32,732 bases of DNA, from NCBI GenBank assembly GCA_030656555.1, contig JAUSPN010000019.1, positions 1 to 32,732 of the forward strand, written 5' to 3'. This document shows positions 17,399-25,143 of the stretch, in pieces. Every line of letters starts with the position of its first letter. Positions within the stretch are counted from its first letter, which is position 1. Both the position numbers and the translations under genes were made by a program. A model generated the notes under the pieces. That model saw only the letters and a program-made list of their open reading frames with translations, had not been told where the DNA came from and ran no database searches. This DNA is from Candidatus Desulfaltia sp. (GTDB lineage Bacteria > Desulfobacterota > Desulfobacteria > Desulfobacterales > ETH-SRB1).

Positions 17399-17475
17399 GA
17401 TTGATGATTGTCGATTTATGATTGTCGATTGAAAAGATAGAGCGAAGCGATTCCATCAATCATAAATCATAAATC
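17399..17475. repeat. Mirrored heptamer arrays between archease and rtcB
   Basis: Five heptamers at 17399-17433 (GATTGAT, GATTGTC, GATTTAT, GATTGTC, GATTGAA) are mirrored by three at 17455-17475 (ATCAATC, ATAAATC, ATAAATC). The core between them contains GAGCGAAGCGA at 17440-17450. RNA across this gap could fold into a long imperfect hairpin between two genes of an operon. Confidence 0.7.
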
Positions 17476-17491
17476 CAAAGGGGTTAGTGGT

Positions 17492-18925
17492 ATGGAATTA
17501 AAAAAAATAGATAATTACAGGTGGGAGCTGCCAAAGACAGGGGCTATGCGCGTGCCTGGCATCATTTATGCGAGCGCCTCCATGCTGAAAGATCAGGATC
17601 AGGAAGAACCCTTAAAGCAGGTTGCAAATGTCGCAACCCTTCCCGGAATTATTAAGGCATCGCTTGCCATGCCCGACATGCACTGGGGCTATGGGTTCCC
17701 TATAGGCGGCGTTGCCGCTTTTGACTGGGAATCCGGCGTCATATCCCCGGGCGGAGTCGGCTATGATATAAACTGCGGCGTCCGACTGGCAGGCACATCC
17801 CTTGTTGAAAAGGATGTCAGGCCAAGGCTTGAAGAGCTTATCAATGCTCTTTTTCAAAATATTCCATCCGGTATAGGCTCTACAGGCTCAATAAAGCTGT
17901 CGGCGGCTGAAGAGATAAAGGTTCTTAAACAAGGCGCCAAATGGGCTGTGCACAATGGTTTTGGAACTGATTCAGATATAGAACATACGGAAGACAATGG
18001 TTGCATGCTAAATGCCGATCCTGATACGATCAGCAAAAGAGCAATGGAAAGAGGAAAAAATCAGTTGGGCACTCTGGGTTCAGGAAATCATTTTGTTGAA
18101 ATAGGTGTGGTCGAGACTGTTTACGATCAAAAGGCAGCACGTATATTCGGGCTTTTTGAGGGGCAGATTACACTAATGCTCCATTCAGGTTCAAGGGGAT
18201 TCGGATACCAGGTCTGCGATGATTTTCTGGCTGCAATGGCAAAACATATTAATAAACTCGACTTTGATATACCTGACAGGCAGCTTTCCTGCGCAATGAT
18301 TCAATCAAAAGAGGGTATGAGCTATTTCAATGCAATGGCATGCGCCGCAAATTATGCCTGGGCCAACAGACAGATTTTAATGCACAGGGCGCGCGAGGTG
18401 TTCTCAAGAACGCTTGGCATAGGACCGAATGCGCTTGCAATGAATTTAGTATATGACGTTTGCCACAACATAGCAAAAAAAGAGGTTCATATTATAGGCG
18501 GGGAAAAGCGGCTTACATGTGTTCACAGAAAAGGGGCTACAAGGTCTTTCCCTCCGGGCAGTGAAGCCTTATGTGATGCATATCGCTCTGTGGGACAGCC
18601 TGTGATTATTCCGGGCGACATGGGAACAGCCTCTTATGTTCTTGTGGGAACACAAAAGGCCATGGAGGAAACCTTTGGCTCGACATGTCATGGAGCCGGA
18701 CGTGTTCTGAGCAGAAAGGCCGCAAAAAAGGCCTGCAAAGGCAGGTCAATACAGCACGAACTGGAAAACAAAGGGATACTTGCCAGATGGACCGGCAGAT
18801 CCACCCTCGCGGAAGAGATGCCTGATGCATACAAGGATATTTCAGAGGTGGTTGAGGTGGTTCATGGAGCCGGAATTTCGAAAAAGGTCGCTAAGTTAAG
18901 GCCCATGGCGGTCCTTAAAGGTTAA
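17492..18925 (+). CDS. rtcB: RNA-splicing/repair ligase RtcB
   Basis: GTP- and Mn-dependent ligase that joins RNA ends bearing 2',3'-cyclic phosphate or 3'-phosphate to 5'-OH. Visible motifs: MPDMHWGYGFPIGG (60-73), GGVGYDINCGVR with metal ligands Asp92 and Cys95, GTLGSGNHFVEIG, HSGSRGFGYQV and the active-site CHGAGRVLSRKAA, in which His400 would be the guanylylated histidine. Length of 477 aa fits the archaeal-like RtcB class that uses archease, consistent with its neighbour. AAGGGG lies about eight bases before the ATG. uppP follows six bases after the stop. Confidence 0.95.
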   Translation: MELKKIDNYRWELPKTGAMRVPGIIYASASMLKDQDQEEPLKQVANVATLPGIIKASLAMPDMHWGYGFPIGGVAAFDWESGVISPGGVGYDINCGVRLAGTSLVEKDVRPRLEELINALFQNIPSGIGSTGSIKLSAAEEIKVLKQGAKWAVHNGFGTDSDIEHTEDNGCMLNADPDTISKRAMERGKNQLGTLGSGNHFVEIGVVETVYDQKAARIFGLFEGQITLMLHSGSRGFGYQVCDDFLAAMAKHINKLDFDIPDRQLSCAMIQSKEGMSYFNAMACAANYAWANRQILMHRAREVFSRTLGIGPNALAMNLVYDVCHNIAKKEVHIIGGEKRLTCVHRKGATRSFPPGSEALCDAYRSVGQPVIIPGDMGTASYVLVGTQKAMEETFGSTCHGAGRVLSRKAAKKACKGRSIQHELENKGILARWTGRSTLAEEMPDAYKDISEVVEVVHGAGISKKVAKLRPMAVLKG

Positions 18926-18931
18926 GAAAAC

Positions 18932-19771
18932 ATGGATTCATTTCAGGCAATATTTTTGGGCATAATTCAGGGGCTGACCGAGTTTCTTCCGGTCAGCAGT
19001 TCAGGACATCTGGTAATTTTTCAGAATCTTTTCGGGCTAAAAGAGCCTGAACTTTTCTTTGATATCAGCGTGCATGTTGGAACCCTTGCAGCTATAGTAA
19101 TATTCTTCCGGAAAGAAATATGGGCTATAATAATTTCTTTGGCGCATTTTACTTCTCTGGCGTTAAAGAAAAAGTGCTCTTTCCATAATGTTTATGAGGA
19201 TGAGGATGCAAAACTGGCGATACTTATTGTTGTCGGATCCATTCCAACCGCTATTATCGGTGTTTTATTTCATAAAATTGCCGACACCCTTTTTTCCTCT
19301 GTAGTTATTGTCGGTTTTATGCTTATTCTAACCGGACTGCTTTTGTGGAGTACGCGATTTATTAAAAAAGATCGCAAAAGCACTAACAATTTTTCAGTTA
19401 GAAATGCCTTAATTATAGGTCTTGTACAGGGCATTGCCATAATACCGGGGATTTCAAGATCAGGTTCAACTATTGCCGCAGGACTCTTTTTAGGATTAAA
19501 CCGTGAAACAGCCGCCAGGTATTCCTTTCTCCTGTCAATACCGGCCATCCTGGGCGCCTCAGCCCTTACCCTGAATAATTTATCAGCCAATAATATTCTT
19601 CCATTAAAGATTACATTCTTTGGCGCTTTTACTTCATGCATTGTGGGATACTGGGCGTTGAAATTGCTGGTTAAGATAGTTAAAAATGGGCGCATTCAAA
19701 TTTTTGCGCCATACTGCTGGGCTATAGGGTTTTTGGCCTTAATCTGGCAACAAAGTATTTTAAGTTTTTAA
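18932..19771 (+). CDS. uppP: Undecaprenyl-diphosphatase
   Basis: Integral membrane phosphatase (BacA family) that recycles undecaprenyl pyrophosphate to the monophosphate carrier for cell-wall synthesis; it can confer bacitracin tolerance. The two catalytic segments are present: GIIQGLTEFLPVSSSGHLVI (residues 10-29, with Glu17 and His26) and the later GIAIIPGISRSGSTIAAGLF. Most of the rest is hydrophobic, as expected for a multi-span protein. 279 aa is usual. It starts six bases after rtcB, so it is read from the same transcript despite the unrelated role. Confidence 0.93.
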   Translation: MDSFQAIFLGIIQGLTEFLPVSSSGHLVIFQNLFGLKEPELFFDISVHVGTLAAIVIFFRKEIWAIIISLAHFTSLALKKKCSFHNVYEDEDAKLAILIVVGSIPTAIIGVLFHKIADTLFSSVVIVGFMLILTGLLLWSTRFIKKDRKSTNNFSVRNALIIGLVQGIAIIPGISRSGSTIAAGLFLGLNRETAARYSFLLSIPAILGASALTLNNLSANNILPLKITFFGAFTSCIVGYWALKLLVKIVKNGRIQIFAPYCWAIGFLALIWQQSILSF

Positions 19772-19790
19772 AAATAAATATGCTGTTTTC

Positions 19791-19870
19791 ACCACGGAGC
19801 ACACAGAGATCACAGAGAAAACCATTCTTTTTTTATAGAAAATCTCAGTGCGCTCTGTGAACTTTGTGGT
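19791..19870. repeat. Inverted repeat of degenerate 9-mers
   Basis: The left arm 19791-19821 contains CCACGGAGC, ACACAGAGA and TCACAGAGA. The right arm 19839-19870 reads as its approximate reverse complement, ending CTTTGTGGT. A T-rich loop lies between. This is a period-9 relative of the period-7 elements and lies between uppP and the phosphomannomutase gene. A period-9 CTCTGTGGT run recurs at 22545. Confidence 0.65.
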
Positions 19871-19916
19871 AAAAGTTTTTTTTATAGATAATATATTGCT
19901 AAAAAAGGAGACTACC

Positions 19917-21269
19917 ATGAATTCTGAAATATTCAGAGAATATGATATCCGGGGAATTGCCGGCAAAGACATGACCGAAGATGATGTTGTATTGATCGGG
20001 AAAGGGGTCGGCACATTCCTTAAAAAGCGGGGCCATTCAAGTCTCAGCGTGGGCCGAGACTGCAGATTGACTTCGGACCTGTATTCAAAAAAAATTATCG
20101 AAGGCTTACTATCGACCGGCTGTAATGTTGTCGATATCGGTGTATGCCCGACTCCGGTCTTTTATTTCTCAATCAAACGCCTTGCGTTGGAAGGCGGCGT
20201 AATGGTTACCGCCAGCCACAACCCTAAAGAATACAACGGCTTTAAACTTTGCATTGATTTAGATTCAATACATGGAAACGATATCCAGAAAATCCTTGCT
20301 ATTATTAATGAGCAATCGTTTGTTCAGGGAAAGGGCTTGGTGTTATCTGAAAATATTATTCCGTCATATATGGAGTATATTGAAAAAAATATAAATATAT
20401 CAAGGCAGATTAGAGTCGGCGTAGATGCCGGCAACGGCACCGCAGGAGTGGTGGCTTTACCGATATTAAAAAATCTCAAATGCGATGTTTATGATATTTT
20501 TTGTGACATGGACGGCACCTTCCCAAATCATGAAGCCGATCCAACAGTCGCAAAGAACATGAAAGACATTATTGCTCTTGTAAAGAAAAAAGGCCTCGAC
20601 CTGGGAATCGGTTATGACGGCGACGGTGATCGCATCGGTGTTGTCGATGAAAAAGGAAACATGATCTTCGGCGATCAGCTTATGATTATTTTTTCCAGAG
20701 AAATCCTGTCAAGAAAACCTGGCGCCACATTCATATCAGAAGTAAAGTGCTCAAAAACAATGTATGACGACATCGAAAAACACGGCGGCAGAGCCATTAT
20801 GTGGAAAACCGGACATTCCCTTATCAAAAAGAAAATGAAAGATGAAAAGGCCGAGTTTGCGGGCGAAATGAGCGGCCACATGTTCTTTGCCGACCGATAT
20901 TTCGGCTTTGACGATGCGATATATGCCTCCTGCAGACTTATCGAAATACTGGCTGATACCGGAAAGACGATATCAGAGCTTCTGTCCGATGTTCCCAAAA
21001 CCTATTCAACCCCTGAAATACGGGTTGAATGTCCTGACCACAAAAAATTCAACGTAGTTAAAAAAATTACCGAATATTTCCGCGAAAAATACAATGTTAT
21101 CGATATCGACGGCGTTCGAATATTGTTTGATGATGGTTGGGGCCTTGTGCGTGCATCAAACACCCAGCCCGCCCTTGTGCTGCGCTTTGAAGCCGTGTCT
21201 GAAAAAAGGCTTTCAGAAATAAGAAATCTTGTGGAGTCTGTGCTGGCCGATATTGAAAAGATGTTTTAA
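19917..21269 (+). CDS. Phosphomannomutase/phosphoglucomutase
   Basis: Alpha-D-phosphohexomutase interconverting hexose 1- and 6-phosphates, feeding nucleotide-sugar synthesis (for example the glucose 1-phosphate used by RfbA). All four family motifs are present: FREYDIRG (6-13), the phosphoserine loop TASHNPKEYNG with Ser100, the metal loop DGDGDR with Asp234, Asp236 and Asp238, the sugar-binding GEMSGHMFF, and the phosphate-binding RASNTQPALVLRFEA near the end. The frame opens further upstream through a repeat element, but AAGGAG six bases before the ATG at 19917 fixes the start (450 aa). The stop overlaps the MFS start by one base (TAATG). Confidence 0.92.
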   Translation: MNSEIFREYDIRGIAGKDMTEDDVVLIGKGVGTFLKKRGHSSLSVGRDCRLTSDLYSKKIIEGLLSTGCNVVDIGVCPTPVFYFSIKRLALEGGVMVTASHNPKEYNGFKLCIDLDSIHGNDIQKILAIINEQSFVQGKGLVLSENIIPSYMEYIEKNINISRQIRVGVDAGNGTAGVVALPILKNLKCDVYDIFCDMDGTFPNHEADPTVAKNMKDIIALVKKKGLDLGIGYDGDGDRIGVVDEKGNMIFGDQLMIIFSREILSRKPGATFISEVKCSKTMYDDIEKHGGRAIMWKTGHSLIKKKMKDEKAEFAGEMSGHMFFADRYFGFDDAIYASCRLIEILADTGKTISELLSDVPKTYSTPEIRVECPDHKKFNVVKKITEYFREKYNVIDIDGVRILFDDGWGLVRASNTQPALVLRFEAVSEKRLSEIRNLVESVLADIEKMF

Positions 21270-22468
21270 TGAACAAGCTGAATAAGAAAATTTTTGGGAC
21301 TCTGTTCTTTTCAATATTTGCCACAGTTACAGGGGTTGGGATCGTGGTCCCCCTGCTCCCGGTCTATGCCCATAATCTTGGCGCAAGCGGCATATATATC
21401 GGTTTAATATTCGGTGTGTTTTCCCTTTCAAGAACCTTATTTTTGCCGTATTTCGGCGCGCTTTCAGATAAAAAAGGACGCAAACCGTTTATTATTGCAG
21501 GTCTTTTTTTATATAGCTTCATTTCCTTTTCTTTCCTGCTCGCAGATAGTATCCAATCCCTTATCATAATAAGGTTTTTTCATGGAATTTCATCCGCCAT
21601 GATGATGCCGGTCATACTGGCCTATGTAGGCGACATAACACCAACAAACAGAGAAGGGCTTACCATGGGTCTCTTTAATATGTCCATGTTCTTAGGCCTG
21701 AGTCTCGGACCTCTTGTAGGCGGAGCAATAAAGGACAGTTTTAGCCTGGATGCCTCATTTATCTGTATGGGGCTTCTCGCATTTACCGGCTTTTTATTAT
21801 CCGCTTGTTTACTTCCCCCTAAAAGTTCAGAAAAAATTATTCAAAGCAAAGAAAAACCGGCGAACTGGAAACAGCTATTAAAGAATAGAAATATTGTTGG
21901 ACTTTTTATTTTCAGATTTTCCTATGCAGCATGTATCGGAATTATATGGGGCTTTCTGCCTGTGTTTGCAAGCTCGAAGTTTTCACTTTCCAGTTCATTG
22001 ATCGGGGTTCTTGTTATGACAGGAGTTTTTGTCAGCGGATCATTGAATCTGCCGATGGGTTACCTTGCAGACAGGTTAAACAAAAAAGCTATGGTTGTAA
22101 CCGGAGGTTTTATATCGAGCTGCGCCCTTTTTTCATTTGTACTGGCAGACGGTTTTAAATGCCTGTTTTTATCAAATCTCCTTTTTGGACTCGGAGGGGG
22201 CATATCAATATCGGCGCTCATGGCGCTGGCTATATTAAAAGGCAATAAAACTAAAGCCATGGGATCGGTTATGGGTCTGATGACAATGGGGCACAGCCTT
22301 GGAATGGGGCTGGGATCGCTTTTCGCAGGCCTGATGATGGATGCTTTTGAGCTGCGCTATGCATTTTCATTTGGGTCCATTATTATGATGTGTGGAGTTG
22401 CTCTTTTCTTTATCTTCACATACAAAGAAAAAGTTGAAGCCTCTTTAATTATAACACAAGAAGGATAG
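21269..22468 (+). CDS. MFS transporter, DHA1 drug-efflux-like
   Basis: A 399-aa inner-membrane major facilitator protein with about 12 hydrophobic segments. The motif between the second and third helices, FGALSDKKGRKPFI (62-75), is the classic MFS motif A, and a shorter copy (GYLADRLNKKAMVV) stands at the start of the second half. The early GVGIVVPLLPVYA and the overall similarity point to the tetracycline/multidrug exporter group, but the substrate cannot be told. It is translationally coupled to the mutase gene by a TAATG overlap. Confidence 0.87.
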   Translation: MNKLNKKIFGTLFFSIFATVTGVGIVVPLLPVYAHNLGASGIYIGLIFGVFSLSRTLFLPYFGALSDKKGRKPFIIAGLFLYSFISFSFLLADSIQSLIIIRFFHGISSAMMMPVILAYVGDITPTNREGLTMGLFNMSMFLGLSLGPLVGGAIKDSFSLDASFICMGLLAFTGFLLSACLLPPKSSEKIIQSKEKPANWKQLLKNRNIVGLFIFRFSYAACIGIIWGFLPVFASSKFSLSSSLIGVLVMTGVFVSGSLNLPMGYLADRLNKKAMVVTGGFISSCALFSFVLADGFKCLFLSNLLFGLGGGISISALMALAILKGNKTKAMGSVMGLMTMGHSLGMGLGSLFAGLMMDAFELRYAFSFGSIIMMCGVALFFIFTYKEKVEASLIITQEG

Positions 22469-22474
22469 AGAATA

Positions 22475-22571
22475 ATTTTGAATTTTGAGTGTTGAATTTT
22501 GAGTTGAAGGGATTAGGGATAATTTTGAATTAAAAACGATTTTTCTCTGTGGTCTCTGTGGTCTCTGTGGT
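22475..22571. repeat. Period-7 and period-9 arrays after the MFS gene
   Basis: Heptamers ATTTTGA, ATTTTGA, GTGTTGA, ATTTTGA lie at 22475-22502. Three exact copies of CTCTGTGGT follow at 22545-22571. A larger array begins 54 bases later. Confidence 0.7.
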
Positions 22572-22624
22572 GAGACAAATAAGAATACTGGAAATTAGAA
22601 AATAGAAATTTGGAAAAGCGAAGA

Positions 22625-22757
22625 ACCCTGAACCTTGAACCCTGAACCTTGAACCCTGAACCTTGAACCCTGAACCTTGAACCCTGAACCTTGAACCCTG
22701 AACCCTGAACCTTGAACCCTGAACCTTGAACCCTGAACCTTGAACCCTGAACCCTGA
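22625..22757. repeat. Array of exactly 19 heptamers upstream of mqnE
   Basis: 133 bases made of 11 copies of ACCCTGA and 8 of ACCTTGA with no other variation. With C for ACCCTGA and T for ACCTTGA, the order is CTCTCTCTCTCCTCTCTCC, mostly alternating (a 14-bp higher-order unit). It ends nine bases before the mqnE ATG and takes the place of the ribosome binding site and perhaps promoter elements. Open frames through it translate as a VQGSGF-like repeat and are not genes. Confidence 0.95.
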
Positions 22758-22766
22758 ATAATTACT

Positions 22767-23852
22767 ATGAAACTGTCTTTTTTAGATAAAAGTTTATATA
22801 AAATAAAAGAAAAGGTTGAGACCGGAATCCGCCTTGGTTTTGAAGACGGCATTATCCTGTATAAAACCAATGACCTGATAGGTATTGGACGTCTGGCAGA
22901 CATGGTGCGCAGCAAAAAACATGATCGCAAAGCCTACTATATATATAACCAGCATATAAATTACACGAACATCTGTTTAAACCACTGTTTGTTTTGCGCA
23001 TATTCCAGAAATGAAGGTGAAAATGGCGCCTTTACATTCTCAATTGATGATGTCAGGGCAAAACTTCTGGAGCGAATCGACGAACCGGTTCGCGAATTAC
23101 ATGTTGTTGGCGGCCTTAACCCTTCCCTCCCCTTTGATTATTACCTCGATCTGCTAAAAACCATTAAAGAGACCAGGCCGAATGCAACCATCAAGGCGTT
23201 TACCGCTGTTGAGATAGATCATATTTCCAGGATTGCAAATTTGTCTCTGGATGAAACTATCATCAGCCTGAAGAATGCCGGTCTTTCAATGGTCCCTGGT
23301 GGCGGCGCCGAAGTAATGAGTAGCAGAGTTAAAAAAAAGCTCTTTCCTAAAAAGATAGACAGTAAAAGATGGCTTGAAATCATGGAGAAGTTGCATAACG
23401 CGGGCATTGTTTCAAATGCAACAATGCTTTATGGCCAGATTGAAACCATTGAAGAACGCGTTGATCACCTTATCAGGTTAAGAAATCTGCAGGATAAAAC
23501 AGGCGGCTTTTCAGCCTTTATTCCCCTTGCCTTTCATTCAAAAAACACAAAATTATCAAAAATCCCGGCCACCACGGCCTTTGACGATTTAAAGAATGTG
23601 GCGACAGCCCGCCTGATGCTTGATAATTTTGATCACATCAAGGCATACTGGGTTATGATAGGAGAAAAACTGGCGCAGGTCGCGCTTTCCTTTGGAGCAG
23701 ATGATTTGGACGGAACCATAATCGAAGAAAAGATTACCCATATGGCCGGTGCAAAATCGGCAAAAGGATTGACCCGGGAGCAGATAAAACATCTTATATC
23801 TTCGGCAGGGTTTACTCCTGTTGAGCGGGATTCTTTTTATAATTCTATCTAA
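22767..23852 (+). CDS. mqnE: Aminodeoxyfutalosine synthase
   Basis: Radical SAM enzyme of the futalosine route to menaquinone, joining SAM-derived adenosyl to 3-[(1-carboxyvinyl)oxy]benzoate. The [4Fe-4S]-binding CxxxCxxC is Cys70, Cys74, Cys77 (ICLNHCLFCAY). Other family segments are HVVGGLNPSLPFDYY, MVPGGGAEVMSSRV and TGGFSAFIPLAFH. 361 aa is normal. No Shine-Dalgarno is visible before the ATG; the 19-copy heptamer array ends nine bases upstream. mqnC follows after about 200 bases on the same strand. Confidence 0.92.
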   Translation: MKLSFLDKSLYKIKEKVETGIRLGFEDGIILYKTNDLIGIGRLADMVRSKKHDRKAYYIYNQHINYTNICLNHCLFCAYSRNEGENGAFTFSIDDVRAKLLERIDEPVRELHVVGGLNPSLPFDYYLDLLKTIKETRPNATIKAFTAVEIDHISRIANLSLDETIISLKNAGLSMVPGGGAEVMSSRVKKKLFPKKIDSKRWLEIMEKLHNAGIVSNATMLYGQIETIEERVDHLIRLRNLQDKTGGFSAFIPLAFHSKNTKLSKIPATTAFDDLKNVATARLMLDNFDHIKAYWVMIGEKLAQVALSFGADDLDGTIIEEKITHMAGAKSAKGLTREQIKHLISSAGFTPVERDSFYNSI

Positions 23853-23862
23853 TATATTTATT

Positions 23863-24034
23863 TTTTTGACAGGATTTACAGGATATTCAGGATTTAAATT
23901 ATTGTAGCCGTTCACAGCTTGAAACTTGAAATTAGAAATTGGGAAGAACAGTATAAAAGCATGAAGGCCAAATTTCCAATTTCAATGTTCCGTGAACGCT
24001 TACAAATCTTGTTTGTCCTGTTATCCTATCAAAC
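23863..24034. repeat. Long nested inverted repeat between mqnE and mqnC
   Basis: The outer arms are degenerate 9-mers: GACAGGATT, TACAGGATA, TTCAGGATT at 23868-23894, facing TTGTCCTGT and TATCCTATC near 24011-24030. Inside lies a second pair: CGTTCACAGCTTGAAACTTG from 23909 against the complementary text ending GTGAACG near 23997. The roughly 170-base element could fold end to end. It contains no gene. Confidence 0.65.
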
Positions 24035-24060
24035 TTTTTTTCAAAAGGGTAAATTGTTAC

Positions 24061-25122
24061 ATGAATTCTATTTGTAAAATTATTGAAAAGCTATCCTCCA
24101 ATGAGCGTATCAATTATAAAGAGGCTCTTACACTTTTTACTGATGCCGACACTCTTGTTCTGGCCGACCTGGCCGATAAAAGAAGAAAAACCCTTCATCC
24201 CAAGCCTGTTGTTACCTACGTTGTTGACCGGAATATCAATTATACCAATGTATGCGTGTCAGGCTGCCTGTTTTGCGCCTTTTACCGCCCGCTGAATCAC
24301 CCTGATGCATATATTATTTCAAAAAAGGACCTGAAAAAAAAGATTGAGGAAACGCTCAGCCTCGGAGGAACACAAATACTGCTTCAGGGAGGGATGCATC
24401 CATCGCTGAATTTAGATTTTTACACAGACCTTTTACGCTATATCAAGGACAATTTCTCTATCCACATTCACGGTTTTTCGCCGCCGGAAATAGCCTTTTT
24501 ATCGGAAAAATCATCTATTTCCATCAAGGATACCATAAACCGGCTCATTGACGCGGGGCTGAATTCCATACCAGGCGGTGGAGCAGAAATCCTTGCAGAT
24601 GAAATAAGGGAAAGAGTCTCTCCGAATAAATGCACGGCCGTAAAATGGTTAGAGGTAATGGAAACAGCGCACAAATGCGGGCTTAAAACCACAGCAACAA
24701 TGATGTTCGGACATATTGAGAAGCCAGAACATATAGTCGAGCACCTTATAAAAATCCGCACCCTTCAGGATAAAACAGGCGGCTTTACAGCATTTATTCC
24801 ATGGACATTTCAACCCGACAATACCCGTCTGCATGTTCAAAAAGCTACTGCTGTGGAATATCTCAGAGTACTCGCTCTCAGCAGGCTGGTTCTGGATAAT
24901 ATCCCAAACATCCAGGCGTCATGGGTAACACAGGGTGATAAGATTGCCCAGATTGCCCTTGCGTTTGGGGCAAACGATCTTGGAAGCACCATGATAGAAG
25001 AAAATGTGGTGGCAGCCGCAGGAATCAAATTCCGGCTGCCAAAAGAGGAAATGGTGCGCCTGATACAGGATGCAGGATACGAGGCGGTTCAAAGGGACTG
25101 TTATTATAATAGTGCTGGATAA
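24061..25122 (+). CDS. mqnC: Cyclic dehypoxanthinyl futalosine synthase
   Basis: Radical SAM enzyme that cyclises dehypoxanthine futalosine in menaquinone synthesis, a later step than MqnE. The cluster motif is Cys65, Cys69, Cys72 (CVSGCLFCAF). LLQGGMHPSLNLDFY, SIPGGGAEILADEIRERVSP and TGGFTAFIPWTFQPDNTRL are typical of MqnC and separate it from MqnE. The frame opens upstream at a GTG (23992), but those codons translate the inverted repeat, so the ATG at 24061 is chosen (353 aa). A weak AAAAGGG lies about 12 bases upstream. mqnA, mqnB and mqnD are not in the window. Confidence 0.92.
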   Translation: MNSICKIIEKLSSNERINYKEALTLFTDADTLVLADLADKRRKTLHPKPVVTYVVDRNINYTNVCVSGCLFCAFYRPLNHPDAYIISKKDLKKKIEETLSLGGTQILLQGGMHPSLNLDFYTDLLRYIKDNFSIHIHGFSPPEIAFLSEKSSISIKDTINRLIDAGLNSIPGGGAEILADEIRERVSPNKCTAVKWLEVMETAHKCGLKTTATMMFGHIEKPEHIVEHLIKIRTLQDKTGGFTAFIPWTFQPDNTRLHVQKATAVEYLRVLALSRLVLDNIPNIQASWVTQGDKIAQIALAFGANDLGSTMIEENVVAAAGIKFRLPKEEMVRLIQDAGYEAVQRDCYYNSAG

Positions 25123-25143
25123 GGTGTCAGGTGGGGCCCTGTA

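Noticed and set aside
22625-22757. Possible CRISPR array
   Set aside because: Repeats are 7 nt with no unique spacers, and no cas genes are present.
22595-22930. Minus-strand 111-aa ORF with a VQGSGF-type repeat
   Set aside because: It is the translation of the 19-heptamer array (7-mers read as a 21-base amino-acid repeat) and overlaps mqnE; not a repeat protein.
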